Both the position numbers and the translations under genes were made by a program. The notes below the pieces were generated by a model. The model worked only from the letters and a program-made list of their open reading frames with translations, had not been told where the DNA came from and did no database searches. Shown here piece by piece: positions 36,795 to 45,207 of a stretch of DNA of 64,000 bases. Origin of the DNA: Flavobacterium xinjiangense (GTDB taxonomy: Bacteria > Bacteroidota > Bacteroidia > Flavobacteriales > Flavobacteriaceae); the NCBI RefSeq assembly GCF_900142885.1, contig NZ_FRCL01000001.1, positions 166,311 through 230,310 on the forward strand. Reading direction: 5' to 3'. Position 1 is the first letter of the stretch. Every line of letters starts with the position of its first letter.

Positions 36795-37625
36795 TTAAAT
36801 GTACCTACATAATTCAGAGGCTTCTTTCAAAACATTTTTTATGCGATTTGAGCTCAATCCAATTTTTTCTAATGAATCCGAATTGTTTATTATTTCTTTG
36901 ACCAAAATCACATCCAATATCAATAATTTATCCTTCTCAGCGAGGGTTAAAGTGGTCAAACAAGTCACCGGATAAAGATTACCGGTGTCATTTTTTGTTT
37001 TTAAATTATTATTTGGGGGATAGTTCCAACTTAACAAATTCAGTCCTGAACACTTTGCAAAATCAACAGCATCAGACGTAAATCGATTATTAGTGACTAT
37101 CCAACACCCTAAAACAGCATCTTTCTGTGTGAAAATCGGATGATGTCTGTCTTTAATATCATTGTACCGAGACAAGATATACATAGGAACTTTTACATCC
37201 GTTGCGGCATCTCTTCCCACATGATACTTACATTCCACCATAGAAATAATCTCATTTTTTTTTATTAAAACATCTATTTCATGAGATACACATTTTCCAA
37301 ACAAGGTTAAATTAGTCACAGTCGTATAATCCTCTGAGTCAAAAATCCTGGCAATATATTTTTCAAAGAAAAAACCTGCGGGACCTAATAACCGAATTGC
37401 CTCTCTTAAATTGTAACGGGCTGCATGAGAATTTGCCGTTTTTTTTAATAATGCAAAGGCCATTTTGTAAATTTCTTTGGTCGAAATTCCCTCGTAAACC
37501 TGTTTTTGAATAGATTTTAGAATGCTCTCAACCACACTGCTACTTGCCCCAGATTTTAATAATGAAGTTTTAAGTTTATTAGGATTAAACTCTACAATAT
37601 CACCGGAATGCTTGACTATCTTCAT
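36795..37625 (-). CDS. ATP-cone domain fused to a restriction-endonuclease-like (Mrr/PD-(D/E)xK) domain
   Basis: 276 residues. An N-terminal ATP-cone (about 1-90, starting MKIVKHSGDIVEFNPNKL) is the nucleotide-sensing module best known from ribonucleotide reductase and NrdR. It is joined to a nuclease domain with EIDVLIKKNEIISMVECKYH (about 116-135), the PD-(D/E)xK core, then a short helical C-terminus resembling a helix-hairpin-helix. The protein may cut nucleic acid in response to ATP/dATP state. The next gene is a beta-CASP nuclease. Substrate and biological role are unknown. Confidence 0.8.
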   Translation of the reverse strand: MKIVKHSGDIVEFNPNKLKTSLLKSGASSSVVESILKSIQKQVYEGISTKEIYKMAFALLKKTANSHAARYNLREAIRLLGPAGFFFEKYIARIFDSEDYTTVTNLTLFGKCVSHEIDVLIKKNEIISMVECKYHVGRDAATDVKVPMYILSRYNDIKDRHHPIFTQKDAVLGCWIVTNNRFTSDAVDFAKCSGLNLLSWNYPPNNNLKTKNDTGNLYPVTCLTTLTLAEKDKLLILDVILVKEIINNSDSLEKIGLSSNRIKNVLKEASELCRYI

Positions 37626-37685
37626 ACTTATATTTATTTGACAATAAACAAATTAGGTATAATAAAGATAACCAAAAAAGACTTC

Positions 37686-38126
37686 TTATTTTTGTTTTTG
37701 ATAATAAAAAGCAGGAACAAACAAAATAACAAAAATGGGCTGAATAAGAAATCTGCGAACATAAAAAAGCGCTAAATTATTGTGTCCGTTAACGTAGTAG
37801 ATTATGAAGAAAAAAGAAATAATTAAAAGCATAAAGAAAAAATAATACAAAACCAGAGCAAATTTGACCATTTGAACATCTTTGAAAAGAACATAGATAA
37901 TCCCTAATGACAGAACGGTATTCATAGTGAAACGGAACAGCAGTCCAAAAAATAATTGAAACGGAATAAAATTAGGCAAGGGTAAATTAGCAAAATCATT
38001 TTTGAAATAATCCAAAAAAGGGTCATAAAACAATATATCTTCAAAAGCTCGGATAAGAATTAACAATCCGACCAAGAAAAGAAATTGCGCTAATCTAATT
38101 TTATTACTAAGTATTTTTTGAAGCAT
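37686..38126 (-). CDS. Exosortase F system-associated membrane protein
   Basis: 146 residues with four hydrophobic segments and a PLPNFIPFQLFFGLLFRFTMN centre, matching the small membrane partner that accompanies XrtF in flavobacteria. Its start overlaps the end of xrtF by 20 bp, so the two are translationally linked. Its biochemical role is unknown. Confidence 0.85.
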   Translation of the reverse strand: MLQKILSNKIRLAQFLFLVGLLILIRAFEDILFYDPFLDYFKNDFANLPLPNFIPFQLFFGLLFRFTMNTVLSLGIIYVLFKDVQMVKFALVLYYFFFMLLIISFFFIIYYVNGHNNLALFYVRRFLIQPIFVILFVPAFYYQKQK

Positions 38127-38658
38127 ATTTTGAAAATTTACGTACCCATATTACCCACAAAATAAAAACCACTCCATAAATAAACAACGGAAAAAGTACT
38201 CCGTGTAAAAACTTCTCCTGTTTTTGAAAATAAAACATCAGCACACATAACAATGCTATTCGAATCACATTTAAAACATAAATAAGCAGGCTTCCGCCAA
38301 AAATAAAAAGTAAGGTAGGCTTTAGCTTTCCAGAAAAAGACACCACAAAAGAAACAAACAAAATAATCACACTGACCGCATTACAACCCTCAATAATTCG
38401 AGCAACATACTTTTGATTAAAAATCAACTTAATAAAGGAATGCGATTGATTCTCCTCAATTGAAAAATCAAAACCAAAAAAATGCAACAATTGACTTGTA
38501 TTCGTAGCCACCATTCTAGTTATGGAGTCCAGTTTATTTTCCCCAAAGCTATTTAGATATTCTTGATAAAGAACAGTCATTACTATGTATGTAAAAAAAA
38601 AGGTAGTCAGAAAAAGCAAAAAAGGTTTGTAGAGAATAAAATATTTTTTCAAAATCAA
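38107..38658 (-). CDS. xrtF: Exosortase family protein XrtF
   Basis: 183 residues with multiple transmembrane helices. The exosortase/archaeosortase catalytic triad is visible: C92 in IIEGCNAVSV, R133 in LNVIRIALL and H152 in KFLHGVLFPL. Exosortases are transpeptidases that recognise a C-terminal sorting tag and process exported proteins. No candidate substrate with such a tag is encoded nearby, so its targets lie elsewhere. Confidence 0.9.
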   Translation of the reverse strand: MILKKYFILYKPFLLFLTTFFFTYIVMTVLYQEYLNSFGENKLDSITRMVATNTSQLLHFFGFDFSIEENQSHSFIKLIFNQKYVARIIEGCNAVSVIILFVSFVVSFSGKLKPTLLFIFGGSLLIYVLNVIRIALLCVLMFYFQKQEKFLHGVLFPLFIYGVVFILWVIWVRKFSKYASKNT

Positions 38659-38666
38659 TTTTTTAA

Positions 38667-38674
38667 CAAATTTA
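38667..38674 (-). promoter_or_regulatory. -7 box of the xrtF operon
   Basis: TAAATTTG on the minus strand, 8 bp before the xrtF ATG, in the short divergent gap with the GAF gene. Confidence 0.4.
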
Positions 38675-38700
38675 TATAATTTTCCAAACCTGCTTTAAAT

Positions 38701-38708
38701 TACTTTTG
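38701..38708 (+). promoter_or_regulatory. -7 box of the GAF-domain gene
   Basis: TACTTTTG fits TAnnTTTG, 20 bp before the ATG at 38729. Confidence 0.55.
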
Positions 38709-38728
38709 TATAAATATAAATAAAAACC

Positions 38729-39190
38729 ATGACATTTCAAGAATTACAACCAAAAGTAACCGAAATTACAACAAATACAATTCTTTCAAGAGACGAAAAG
38801 CTTTTAACTATTTGCCAACTTTTGAGCGGCTCTATTGAGTACTACAATTGGGTAGGATTTTATTTTGCTAATCAGGAAACCAAAACTTTACATCTGGGAC
38901 CATATGTAGGGGCAGAAACAGACCATACTGTAATTCCTTTTGGAAAAGGTATTTGTGGACAAGTAGCTGTTTCTAATGAGAACTTTGTAGTTCCGGACGT
39001 TTCGGCGCAAGACAATTATATCGCCTGCAGTTTTACAGTAAAATCAGAAATCGTAGTCCCTCTTTTTGTAAATGGAGAAAATATTGGGCAAATTGATATT
39101 GATAGTCACGTTATTGATCCATTTACCGAAGCTGACGAAAAATTTTTAGAATTTGTAAATCAAGAAATCGCAAAATTATTTACAGTATAA
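38729..39190 (+). CDS. GAF-domain protein, probable free methionine-(R)-sulfoxide reductase
   Basis: 153 residues, one GAF domain. It matches the fRMsr (YebR/YtsP) type: FGKGICGQ with C76, and NYIAC with C100 followed by KSEIVVPLF. These are two of the cysteines used to reduce free methionine-R-sulfoxide with thioredoxin. The third cysteine of the E. coli enzyme is not apparent, so a two-cysteine mechanism is likely. It is monocistronic and divergent from xrtF. Confidence 0.85.
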   Translation: MTFQELQPKVTEITTNTILSRDEKLLTICQLLSGSIEYYNWVGFYFANQETKTLHLGPYVGAETDHTVIPFGKGICGQVAVSNENFVVPDVSAQDNYIACSFTVKSEIVVPLFVNGENIGQIDIDSHVIDPFTEADEKFLEFVNQEIAKLFTV

Positions 39191-39232
39191 TACACTGAAA
39201 ATTAAATTCTTAAAGCTTAGACAAATTTTCTC

Positions 39233-39262
39233 TTGCCTTTTTAAAAATAAAGATTATCTTTG
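39233..39262 (+). promoter_or_regulatory. Promoter of rpsO
   Basis: A TTGCC element at 39233 and a perfect -7 box TATCTTTG at 39255-39262, with spacing of about 18 bp, form a textbook Bacteroidota promoter 56 bp before the S15 start. Confidence 0.7.
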
Positions 39263-39318
39263 CACCCGTCTTACAATGGATGTATGACATACATAAAAAT
39301 CATTAAACAAATATTGGA

Positions 39319-39585
39319 ATGTATTTAACTAAAGAGATTAAAGAAGAAATTTTCGCTAAACACGGAGATGTTACAAACACTGGAAAATCAGAAAGTCAAA
39401 TTGCTTTGTTCACTTTCAGAATTAGCCACTTAACTGAGCACTTGAAAAAAAATCGTCACGATTATAACACAGAGCGTTCATTAGTATTGCTAGTTGGAAA
39501 AAGAAGATCTTTGTTGGATTACTTGAAGAAAACAGAAATCAACAGATATCGTGAGATTATCAAAGTATTGAATATCAGAAAATAA
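39319..39585 (+). CDS. rpsO: 30S ribosomal protein S15
   Basis: 88 residues, full length. It has the conserved core SESQIALFTFRISHLTEHLKKNRHDYNTERSLVLLVGKRRSLLDYL. S15 binds 16S rRNA in the central domain of the small subunit. It is followed by a hairpin and then pnp, the classical rpsO-pnp order. Confidence 0.98.
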   Translation: MYLTKEIKEEIFAKHGDVTNTGKSESQIALFTFRISHLTEHLKKNRHDYNTERSLVLLVGKRRSLLDYLKKTEINRYREIIKVLNIRK

Positions 39586-39592
39586 TCAATAC

Positions 39593-39621
39593 AAAAGAGG
39601 TGCGAAAGTGCCTCTTTTTGT
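39593..39621 (+). terminator. Terminator or attenuator between rpsO and pnp
   Basis: AAAAGAGG/CCTCTTTT stem with a 10-nt loop followed by T residues. It could also be an RNA-processing site, as rpsO-pnp hairpins are in other bacteria. Confidence 0.7.
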
Positions 39622-39735
39622 TTTTATATACAATAATAAAAAAAGTTTGGTTTTTCATTGGGTTTTAGGCATTAACTACGCAAAACAACAACTACAACAC
39701 AACTAGAACCCATGTTTAACTAAAAAATTAAATTT

Positions 39736-41877
39736 ATGATTCCACAATTATTTGTAGAAAGTATCGATTTAGGTGATGGCAGAAACATCACAATCGAGAC
39801 GGGTCGTTTAGCCAAACAAGCGGATGGATCTGTAGTAGTAAGAATAGGTAAAACTGTTATTTTAGGGACAGTTGTATCCTCAAGAAAAGCAAGTCCAGGT
39901 ATCGATTTTCTTCCGCTTACGGTAGATTATCGTGAAAAATTTGCTGCAGCGGGACGTTTCCCAGGTGGTTTCTTTAAGAGAGAAGCAAGACCAAGTGATA
40001 ACGAAGTATTAACAATGCGTTTAGTTGACCGTGTTTTACGTCCACTTTTTCCAGATGATTACCATGCAGAAGTTCAGGTAATGATCCAATTAATGTCTCA
40101 TGACGAAGACGTAATGCCAGATGCATTAGCAGGTTTAGCAGCTTCAGCAGCTTTAGCTTTGTCTGATATCCCATTTGAAACATTAATCTCTGAAGCTAGA
40201 GTTGGTAGAGTTGACGGAAAATTCATTATCAATCCAAGTCGTGCTCAATTAGAATTGTCAGACATCGATATGATGATTGGAGCTTCTATGGATTCTATCG
40301 CAATGGTAGAAGGTGAGATGAAAGAAATTTCAGAAGCAGAAATGCTTGAAGCAATAAAATTTGCTCACGAACATATCAAAAATCAAATTTCTGCTCAACT
40401 ACGCTTACAAGCTGCTTTTGGAAAAAAAGAAACTCGTACTTACGAAGGAGAGAGAGAAGACGAAGCAATTTACGCTAAAGTAAAAGCCGCATCTTACGAT
40501 ATGTGTTACGCTATCGCAAAACAAGGTACAGCAAAACAAGAAAGAACAGCTCAATTTGCAGCAGTAAAAGAAGAAGTAAAAGCGTTATTTACAGAAGAAG
40601 AATTGGCTGAAAATGGCGATTTAGTTTCTAAATACTTTTACAAAGCTAACAAAGAAGCAGTTCGTAATGTAACACTAGATTTAGGAACACGTTTAGACGG
40701 AAGAAAAACTACCGAAATCAGACCAATCTGGTGTGAAGTAGATTACTTACCATCTGTACACGGATCTGCATTGTTTACACGTGGAGAAACTCAAGCATTG
40801 GCAACAGCCACTTTAGGAACCTCTAGAGAAGCAAACCAAATTGACTCTCCATCTCAACAAGGTGAAGAGCGTTTCTACTTACACTATAACTTCCCTCCTT
40901 TCTCAACTGGTGAAGCTCGTCCTTTAAGAGGAACTTCAAGAAGAGAAGTTGGTCACGGAAACTTAGCGCAAAGAGCTTTAAAAAACATGATTCCTTCTGA
41001 TTGTCCTTATACAATTCGTGTAGTTTCTGAAGTTTTAGAATCTAACGGTTCTTCTTCTATGGCAACAGTTTGTGCTGGAACATTAGCACTTATGGATGCT
41101 GGTATACAAATGATTCGTCCAGTATCTGGGATTGCAATGGGATTAATTACTGACGGAGAACGTTTTGCAGTATTGTCTGATATTCTTGGTGACGAAGATC
41201 ACTTAGGCGATATGGACTTTAAAGTAACTGGAACTTCTGAAGGAATTACAGCTTGTCAAATGGACATCAAGATTGACGGATTGAAATATGAGATTATGGA
41301 AGCAGCATTGGCGCAAGCTCGTGACGGTCGTTTACATATTCTTGGTAAATTAATTGAAACTTTGGCATCGCCTAAAGAAGATGTCAAAGCGTATGCTCCA
41401 AAAATTATTACAAGAAGAATTCCTAATGCATTTATTGGTGCGTTGATTGGACCTGGTGGAAAAGTGATTCAAGAATTACAAAAAACAACAGGAACAACAA
41501 TTGTTATCAATGAAGACCCAACTACTGAAGAAGGTGTTATTGAAATCTTAGGAACAGATCCTGCTGGAATTGAAGCAGTATTGGCTAAAATCAAGTCAAT
41601 CACTTTCAAACCACAAATGAATGAAGCCTATGATGTGAAAGTAATCAAAATGCTTGATTTTGGTGCAGTAGTTGAATACCTAGAAGCTCCTGGAAATGAA
41701 GTATTACTTCACGTATCTGAGCTTGCATGGGAACGCACAGAAAATGTTTCTGATGTTGTGAAAATGGGCGATGTTTTTCAAGTGAAATACTTAGGTATGG
41801 ATCCAAAAACAAGAAAAGAAAAAGTGTCAAGAAAAGCACTTTTGCCAAGACCTCCACGTGAGGAAAGAAAAGAGTAA
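39736..41877 (+). CDS. pnp: Polyribonucleotide nucleotidyltransferase (PNPase)
   Basis: 713 residues with two RNase PH domains and a linker helix domain, then KH ([20 protein letters not shown] near 570-590) and S1 ([16 protein letters not shown] near 635-650). It is a 3'-to-5' phosphorolytic exoribonuclease in the cytoplasm. Length and domain order are normal. Confidence 0.98.
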   Translation: MIPQLFVESIDLGDGRNITIETGRLAKQADGSVVVRIGKTVILGTVVSSRKASPGIDFLPLTVDYREKFAAAGRFPGGFFKREARPSDNEVLTMRLVDRVLRPLFPDDYHAEVQVMIQLMSHDEDVMPDALAGLAASAALALSDIPFETLISEARVGRVDGKFIINPSRAQLELSDIDMMIGASMDSIAMVEGEMKEISEAEMLEAIKFAHEHIKNQISAQLRLQAAFGKKETRTYEGEREDEAIYAKVKAASYDMCYAIAKQGTAKQERTAQFAAVKEEVKALFTEEELAENGDLVSKYFYKANKEAVRNVTLDLGTRLDGRKTTEIRPIWCEVDYLPSVHGSALFTRGETQALATATLGTSREANQIDSPSQQGEERFYLHYNFPPFSTGEARPLRGTSRREVGHGNLAQRALKNMIPSDCPYTIRVVSEVLESNGSSSMATVCAGTLALMDAGIQMIRPVSGIAMGLITDGERFAVLSDILGDEDHLGDMDFKVTGTSEGITACQMDIKIDGLKYEIMEAALAQARDGRLHILGKLIETLASPKEDVKAYAPKIITRRIPNAFIGALIGPGGKVIQELQKTTGTTIVINEDPTTEEGVIEILGTDPAGIEAVLAKIKSITFKPQMNEAYDVKVIKMLDFGAVVEYLEAPGNEVLLHVSELAWERTENVSDVVKMGDVFQVKYLGMDPKTRKEKVSRKALLPRPPREERKE

Positions 41878-41910
41878 TCAGATCTTAGTTTACTAAAGGT
41901 TTATTTATAG

Positions 41911-41946
41911 AAAACCCCAATTCATTTATTTGAATTGGGGTTTTTC
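41911..41946 (+). terminator. Terminator after pnp
   Basis: AAAACCCCAATTCA/TGAATTGGGGTTTT, a perfect 14-bp stem followed by T. Confidence 0.88.
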
Positions 41947-42041
41947 GCTTTTAATAAAATTATTTTCAAAACAATTGTAACTTTTTTGAAACCCCATACG
42001 TATAACCATTTGTACACTTAAAAAATTGAGGAGACAAAAAC

Positions 42042-42905
42042 ATGAGACAACTTAAAATCACCAAGCAGGTTACGAATCGTGAAACTGCATCATTAGACAA
42101 ATATTTACAAGAAATTGGAAAAGTTGACCTTATTACCGCTGACGAAGAAGTAGAATTAGCACAAAAGATTAAAGCCGGAGATCAAAAAGCCCTGGAAAAA
42201 TTGACAAAAGCCAATTTACGTTTCGTAGTTTCGGTAGCAAAACAATACCAAAATCAAGGACTTACACTTCCTGATTTAATTAACGAAGGAAATTTAGGAT
42301 TGATAAAAGCAGCACAACGTTTTGATGAAACACGTGGTTTCAAATTCATCTCGTATGCAGTTTGGTGGATTCGTCAATCTATATTACAAGCTTTGGCTGA
42401 ACAATCTCGTATCGTTCGTTTGCCTTTGAACAAAATTGGTTCTATTAATAAAATCAACAAAATGTACGCTTTACTAGAGCAATCTAACGAGCGTCCACCA
42501 TCTGCTGAGGAAATTGCTAAAGAGCTTGACATGACGGTAAATGACGTGAAAGAGAGCATGAAAAACTCTGGTCGTCACTTATCAATGGATGCACCTCTTG
42601 TTGAAGGAGAAGATTCAAACCTTTACGACGTTTTACGTTCAGGTGAATCTCCTAATCCAGACAGAGAATTAATCCACGAATCATTGCGTACCGAAATCGA
42701 GCGTTCATTGGAAACACTTACTCCAAGAGAAGCTGATGTAGTTCGTTTGTACTTTGGTCTTGGCGATCAACACCCAATGACATTAGAGGAAATCGGAGAA
42801 ACTTTCGACCTGACTCGTGAGCGTGTACGTCAAATCAAGGAAAAAGCAATCCGCAGATTAAAACACACTTCTAGAAGTAAAATACTAAAAACATACCTTG
42901 GATAA
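42042..42905 (+). CDS. rpoD: Primary RNA polymerase sigma factor (sigma-70 family)
   Basis: 287 residues with regions 1.2 to 4.2 and no region 1.1 or non-conserved insert, the short form of the primary sigma in Bacteroidota. Region 2 contains [19 protein letters not shown] and [15 protein letters not shown]; region 4.2 ends [19 protein letters not shown]. It directs recognition of the TAnnTTTG promoters seen across this window. A strong terminator lies on either side. Confidence 0.96.
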   Translation: MRQLKITKQVTNRETASLDKYLQEIGKVDLITADEEVELAQKIKAGDQKALEKLTKANLRFVVSVAKQYQNQGLTLPDLINEGNLGLIKAAQRFDETRGFKFISYAVWWIRQSILQALAEQSRIVRLPLNKIGSINKINKMYALLEQSNERPPSAEEIAKELDMTVNDVKESMKNSGRHLSMDAPLVEGEDSNLYDVLRSGESPNPDRELIHESLRTEIERSLETLTPREADVVRLYFGLGDQHPMTLEEIGETFDLTRERVRQIKEKAIRRLKHTSRSKILKTYLG

Positions 42906-42915
42906 TATCCAAAAT

Positions 42916-42951
42916 AAATTTCAAATCCCAATCTTTTGGGATTTGAAATTT
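42916..42951 (+). terminator. Terminator after rpoD, first of three
   Basis: AAATTTCAAATCCCA and TGGGATTTGAAATTT form a 15-bp perfect stem with a 6-nt loop. Confidence 0.85.
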
Positions 42952-43000
42952 TACAGTAAACAACAGTTTGATTGACTGTTCGTTTTTTGATTGATGATTG

Positions 43001-43090
43001 AAACTCCGGCTGATTACCGGAGTTTTGTTTTTTCAGCAAAACTCCGGTCAGTTCGAGCTACGCTCTCGGGTTTCCGGAGTTTTATTTTTT
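43001..43090 (+). terminator. Two further stacked terminators sharing the same stem
   Basis: The first stem is AAACTCCGG/CCGGAGTTT (43001-43025) with a T-rich tail. The second is AAAACTCCGG/CCGGAGTTTT (43038-43083), with a 26-nt inner segment that itself folds (GAGctacgCTC), followed by a T run. The second looks like a duplicate of the first that acquired an insertion. Confidence 0.75.
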
Positions 43091-43092
43091 AA

Positions 43093-43148
43093 TCTGAATT
43101 CATTTCAGATTCTCTCACTTTCTGAATTCATTTCAGATTCTCTCACCT
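43093..43148. repeat. Tandem 28-bp direct repeat
   Basis: Two adjacent 28-bp units (43093-43120 and 43121-43148) differ at one base. Each contains the imperfect palindrome TCTGAAttcatTTCAGA. They lie in the 529-bp non-coding gap between rpoD and rpe. Confidence 0.8.
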
Positions 43149-43170
43149 ATCTCCACTTTAAAATCATTTT

Positions 43171-43250
43171 GGGCGTAACCCTCCGTAAAAACTTCGGGTC
43201 GGGCTTTCGGCTTTATCTCTCCGTTGCACTTCGAGGATATCACCTCAAAT
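43171..43250. repeat. GGGCGTAACCC/GGGTCGGGCTTTC-type intergenic element
   Basis: GGGCGTAACCCTCC, a short loop, then CGGGTCGGGCTTTCGGC. From memory, this layout (GGGCGT-ACCC-loop-GGGTCGGGCTTTC) recurs between genes in many Bacteroidota as a dispersed palindromic element. It is GC-rich relative to its surroundings. A genome-wide search would show copy number. Confidence 0.45.
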
Positions 43251-43367
43251 GAAATTCACTGAACACATATAAAAACAAACCCCTAGTGAAGTAATCCCTT
43301 ACGCAAATCGCAGGAACAACTCACGAACTGAATTTATAAAAAACTTTCCCATTTGTTCTAAAAAAAC

Positions 43368-43375
43368 TACTTTTG
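43368..43375 (+). promoter_or_regulatory. -7 box of rpe
   Basis: TACTTTTG fits TAnnTTTG, 59 bp before the rpe ATG. The palindromic repeat at 43392-43421 would be in the leader. Confidence 0.55.
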
Positions 43376-43391
43376 CACAAACAACACAAAC

Positions 43392-43421
43392 TGTAAAGAT
43401 GCACTGCAATGCATCTTTACA
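43392..43421. repeat. 30-bp palindromic repeat in the rpe leader
   Basis: TGTAAAGATGCA and TGCATCTTTACA pair perfectly over 12 bp around a CTGCAA loop. It resembles a known dispersed palindrome (GTAGAGACGC-type), with arm changes that stay paired on both sides. It ends 13 bp before the rpe start and would form a stable hairpin close to the ribosome-binding region. Confidence 0.7.
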
Positions 43422-43434
43422 TAACAACTACACA

Positions 43435-44097
43435 ATGAAGAATACACTTATCGCACCATCAGTGCTTGCTGCCGATTTCGCCAACTTACAACGTGACATC
43501 GAAATGATCAACAACAGTGAGGCCGACTGGTTTCATATTGACATCATGGATGGCGTTTTTGTTCCAAACATTTCTTATGGAATGCCCGTTTTGGAAGCTA
43601 TTACAAGACATGCTAAAAAAACAGTCGACGTTCATTTAATGATTATTGATCCGGACCGTTATATCAAAACTTTTGCTGAATTAGGCGCTAATATTCTAAG
43701 TGTACACTATGAAGCTTGCACACATCTTCACAGAACGCTGCAAGCGATAAAAGCAGAAGGAATGAAAGCTGGAGTTGCCATTAACCCACATACCAATATT
43801 GATTTGTTAGAAGACGTAATTAATGATATTGATTTGGTTTGTATAATGAGTGTGAATCCAGGTTTTGGAGGACAATCGTTTATTGAAAACACCTACGCAA
43901 AAGTTAAAAAGTTAAAAGATTTAATCAATAGAAAAGAGGCAACTACACTTATAGAAGTTGACGGCGGAGTCACTAATAAAAATGCAAAACAACTTGTTGA
44001 AGCAGGAGCTGATGTTCTTGTAGCTGGAAGTTTTGTTTTTAAGGCAGAAAACCCAACAGAAATTATTGCCGATTTGAAGAAATTGACTTCTTATTAG
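43435..44097 (+). CDS. rpe: Ribulose-phosphate 3-epimerase
   Basis: 220 residues from the ATG at 43435. An in-frame ATG 36 bp earlier lies inside the palindromic repeat and is rejected. The TIM-barrel enzyme interconverts ribulose 5-phosphate and xylulose 5-phosphate. Motifs present: IAPSVLAADFANL, DIMDGVFVPN with the metal-binding Asp, VHLMI, MSVNPGFGGQ and EVDGGV. Normal length. Monocistronic. Confidence 0.97.
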   Translation: MKNTLIAPSVLAADFANLQRDIEMINNSEADWFHIDIMDGVFVPNISYGMPVLEAITRHAKKTVDVHLMIIDPDRYIKTFAELGANILSVHYEACTHLHRTLQAIKAEGMKAGVAINPHTNIDLLEDVINDIDLVCIMSVNPGFGGQSFIENTYAKVKKLKDLINRKEATTLIEVDGGVTNKNAKQLVEAGADVLVAGSFVFKAENPTEIIADLKKLTSY

Positions 44098-44116
44098 TAT
44101 CCATACTATTTTGCAT

Positions 44117-44152
44117 AAAAAAGCCAAAGACATTGCTCCTTTGGCTTTTTTT
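44117..44152. terminator. Bidirectional terminator between rpe and the PfkB kinase gene
   Basis: AAAAAGCCAAAG/CTTTGGCTTTTT with a 9-nt loop; A and T runs make it work on both strands. Confidence 0.88.
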
Positions 44153-44181
44153 ATACTTAATTTTATGCTTAAACTGTTTTG

Positions 44182-45078
44182 TTAAAGCTTCATGAATTTA
44201 CTTATTTCCTTTTCGGAAATTTTAGGATTAGCTCCTTCATGTCCTGCGACTAAAGCCCCAACAGCACAAGCATAATTCAACGATTTTTGTGGTGATTTCC
44301 CTCTAAGCAATTTGACTATCAGGGAGGCTAAGAAAGAATCTCCAGCACCTACAGTGTCAACCACTTTTATAAAATAACCACTGTTGTAATAAAATTTACC
44401 ATTGTAATACAAAACGGCTCCAAATGCCCCTTTTGTTACGCAAACATGCTTTGTATTTGTCTTTTCAGCGATAAATTTAATATTCTGCTCAAAAGAATTA
44501 TACGGTGATTCCAATTGCTGACTTATTTCATATAATTCTTCATCATTAAGTTTAATGAAATCAGCTTTTAACATTAATTCATAAAGGATGTCTGCAGTAT
44601 AATACGGAGCTCTTAGATTTGCATCCAAAACCTTATATTTAGCTTTATCCAAAAGGGCATACAGAGTAGATCTGGAAACTTCATCACGACATATTAAACT
44701 CCCAAAAACAAAAGCATCTGATTCCGAAACTTTTTCATCCATTTCTTTAGTAGGTGTAATTTTATCCCAAGAAGACGGGTAATGAATATCATAAGAAGCA
44801 TTTCCCTTTTCGTTAATCATTACATTAACCACACCTGTTTTATAATCTTCTCCTATTTGAATAGCATCCGAACTCACATCCTGATCATTTATAAAAGATA
44901 TAATTTCGTTCCCATCTTCGTCTGCACCTACACGACTTATAATCGTTGTTTCTGCCCCCAAAGAATTCATTCGAAGCGCAACATTCAATGGCGCTCCTCC
45001 AATTTTTTTATGAGTTGGAAAAAGATCCCATAAAACCTCTCCAAAGCTAACTACACTAAGCGTATATTTTGTATTCAT
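44182..45078 (-). CDS. PfkB family carbohydrate kinase, probable fructokinase
   Basis: 298 residues of ribokinase/PfkB fold. It has the N-terminal substrate motif GGAPLNVALRMNSLGAETT and the C-terminal ATP/catalytic signature VDTVGAGDSFLASLIVKLL with the catalytic Asp. Its position downstream of SusC/SusD and a GH32 fructanase under a fructose-type sensor makes fructose the likely substrate, giving fructose 6-phosphate. A hairpin in the 129-bp gap after susD may reduce read-through into this gene. Confidence 0.9.
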   Translation of the reverse strand: MNTKYTLSVVSFGEVLWDLFPTHKKIGGAPLNVALRMNSLGAETTIISRVGADEDGNEIISFINDQDVSSDAIQIGEDYKTGVVNVMINEKGNASYDIHYPSSWDKITPTKEMDEKVSESDAFVFGSLICRDEVSRSTLYALLDKAKYKVLDANLRAPYYTADILYELMLKADFIKLNDEELYEISQQLESPYNSFEQNIKFIAEKTNTKHVCVTKGAFGAVLYYNGKFYYNSGYFIKVVDTVGAGDSFLASLIVKLLRGKSPQKSLNYACAVGALVAGHEGANPKISEKEISKFMKL

Positions 45079-45142
45079 AATAAAACTTATTAAAAAATTA
45101 AGAATAAGTACAAAACCGACCTATTCAATAAAACATTTAAAA

Positions 45143-45173
45143 GTTAAAGGCAAGAACATATCTTGCCTTTAAC
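45143..45173 (-). terminator. Hairpin between susD and the kinase gene
   Basis: GTTAAAGGCAAGA and TCTTGCCTTTAAC pair perfectly over 13 bp with a 5-nt loop, then TTTT on the minus strand. It could be a partial terminator or an mRNA-stabilising 3' end for the susC-susD message. Confidence 0.7.
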
Positions 45174-45207
45174 ACAATTTATACAAACACCAAAACAAAT
45201 TTAATCC

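Noticed and set aside
43093..43148. CRISPR array
   Set aside because: Only two adjacent 28-bp units with no spacer between them; no cas gene is in the window.
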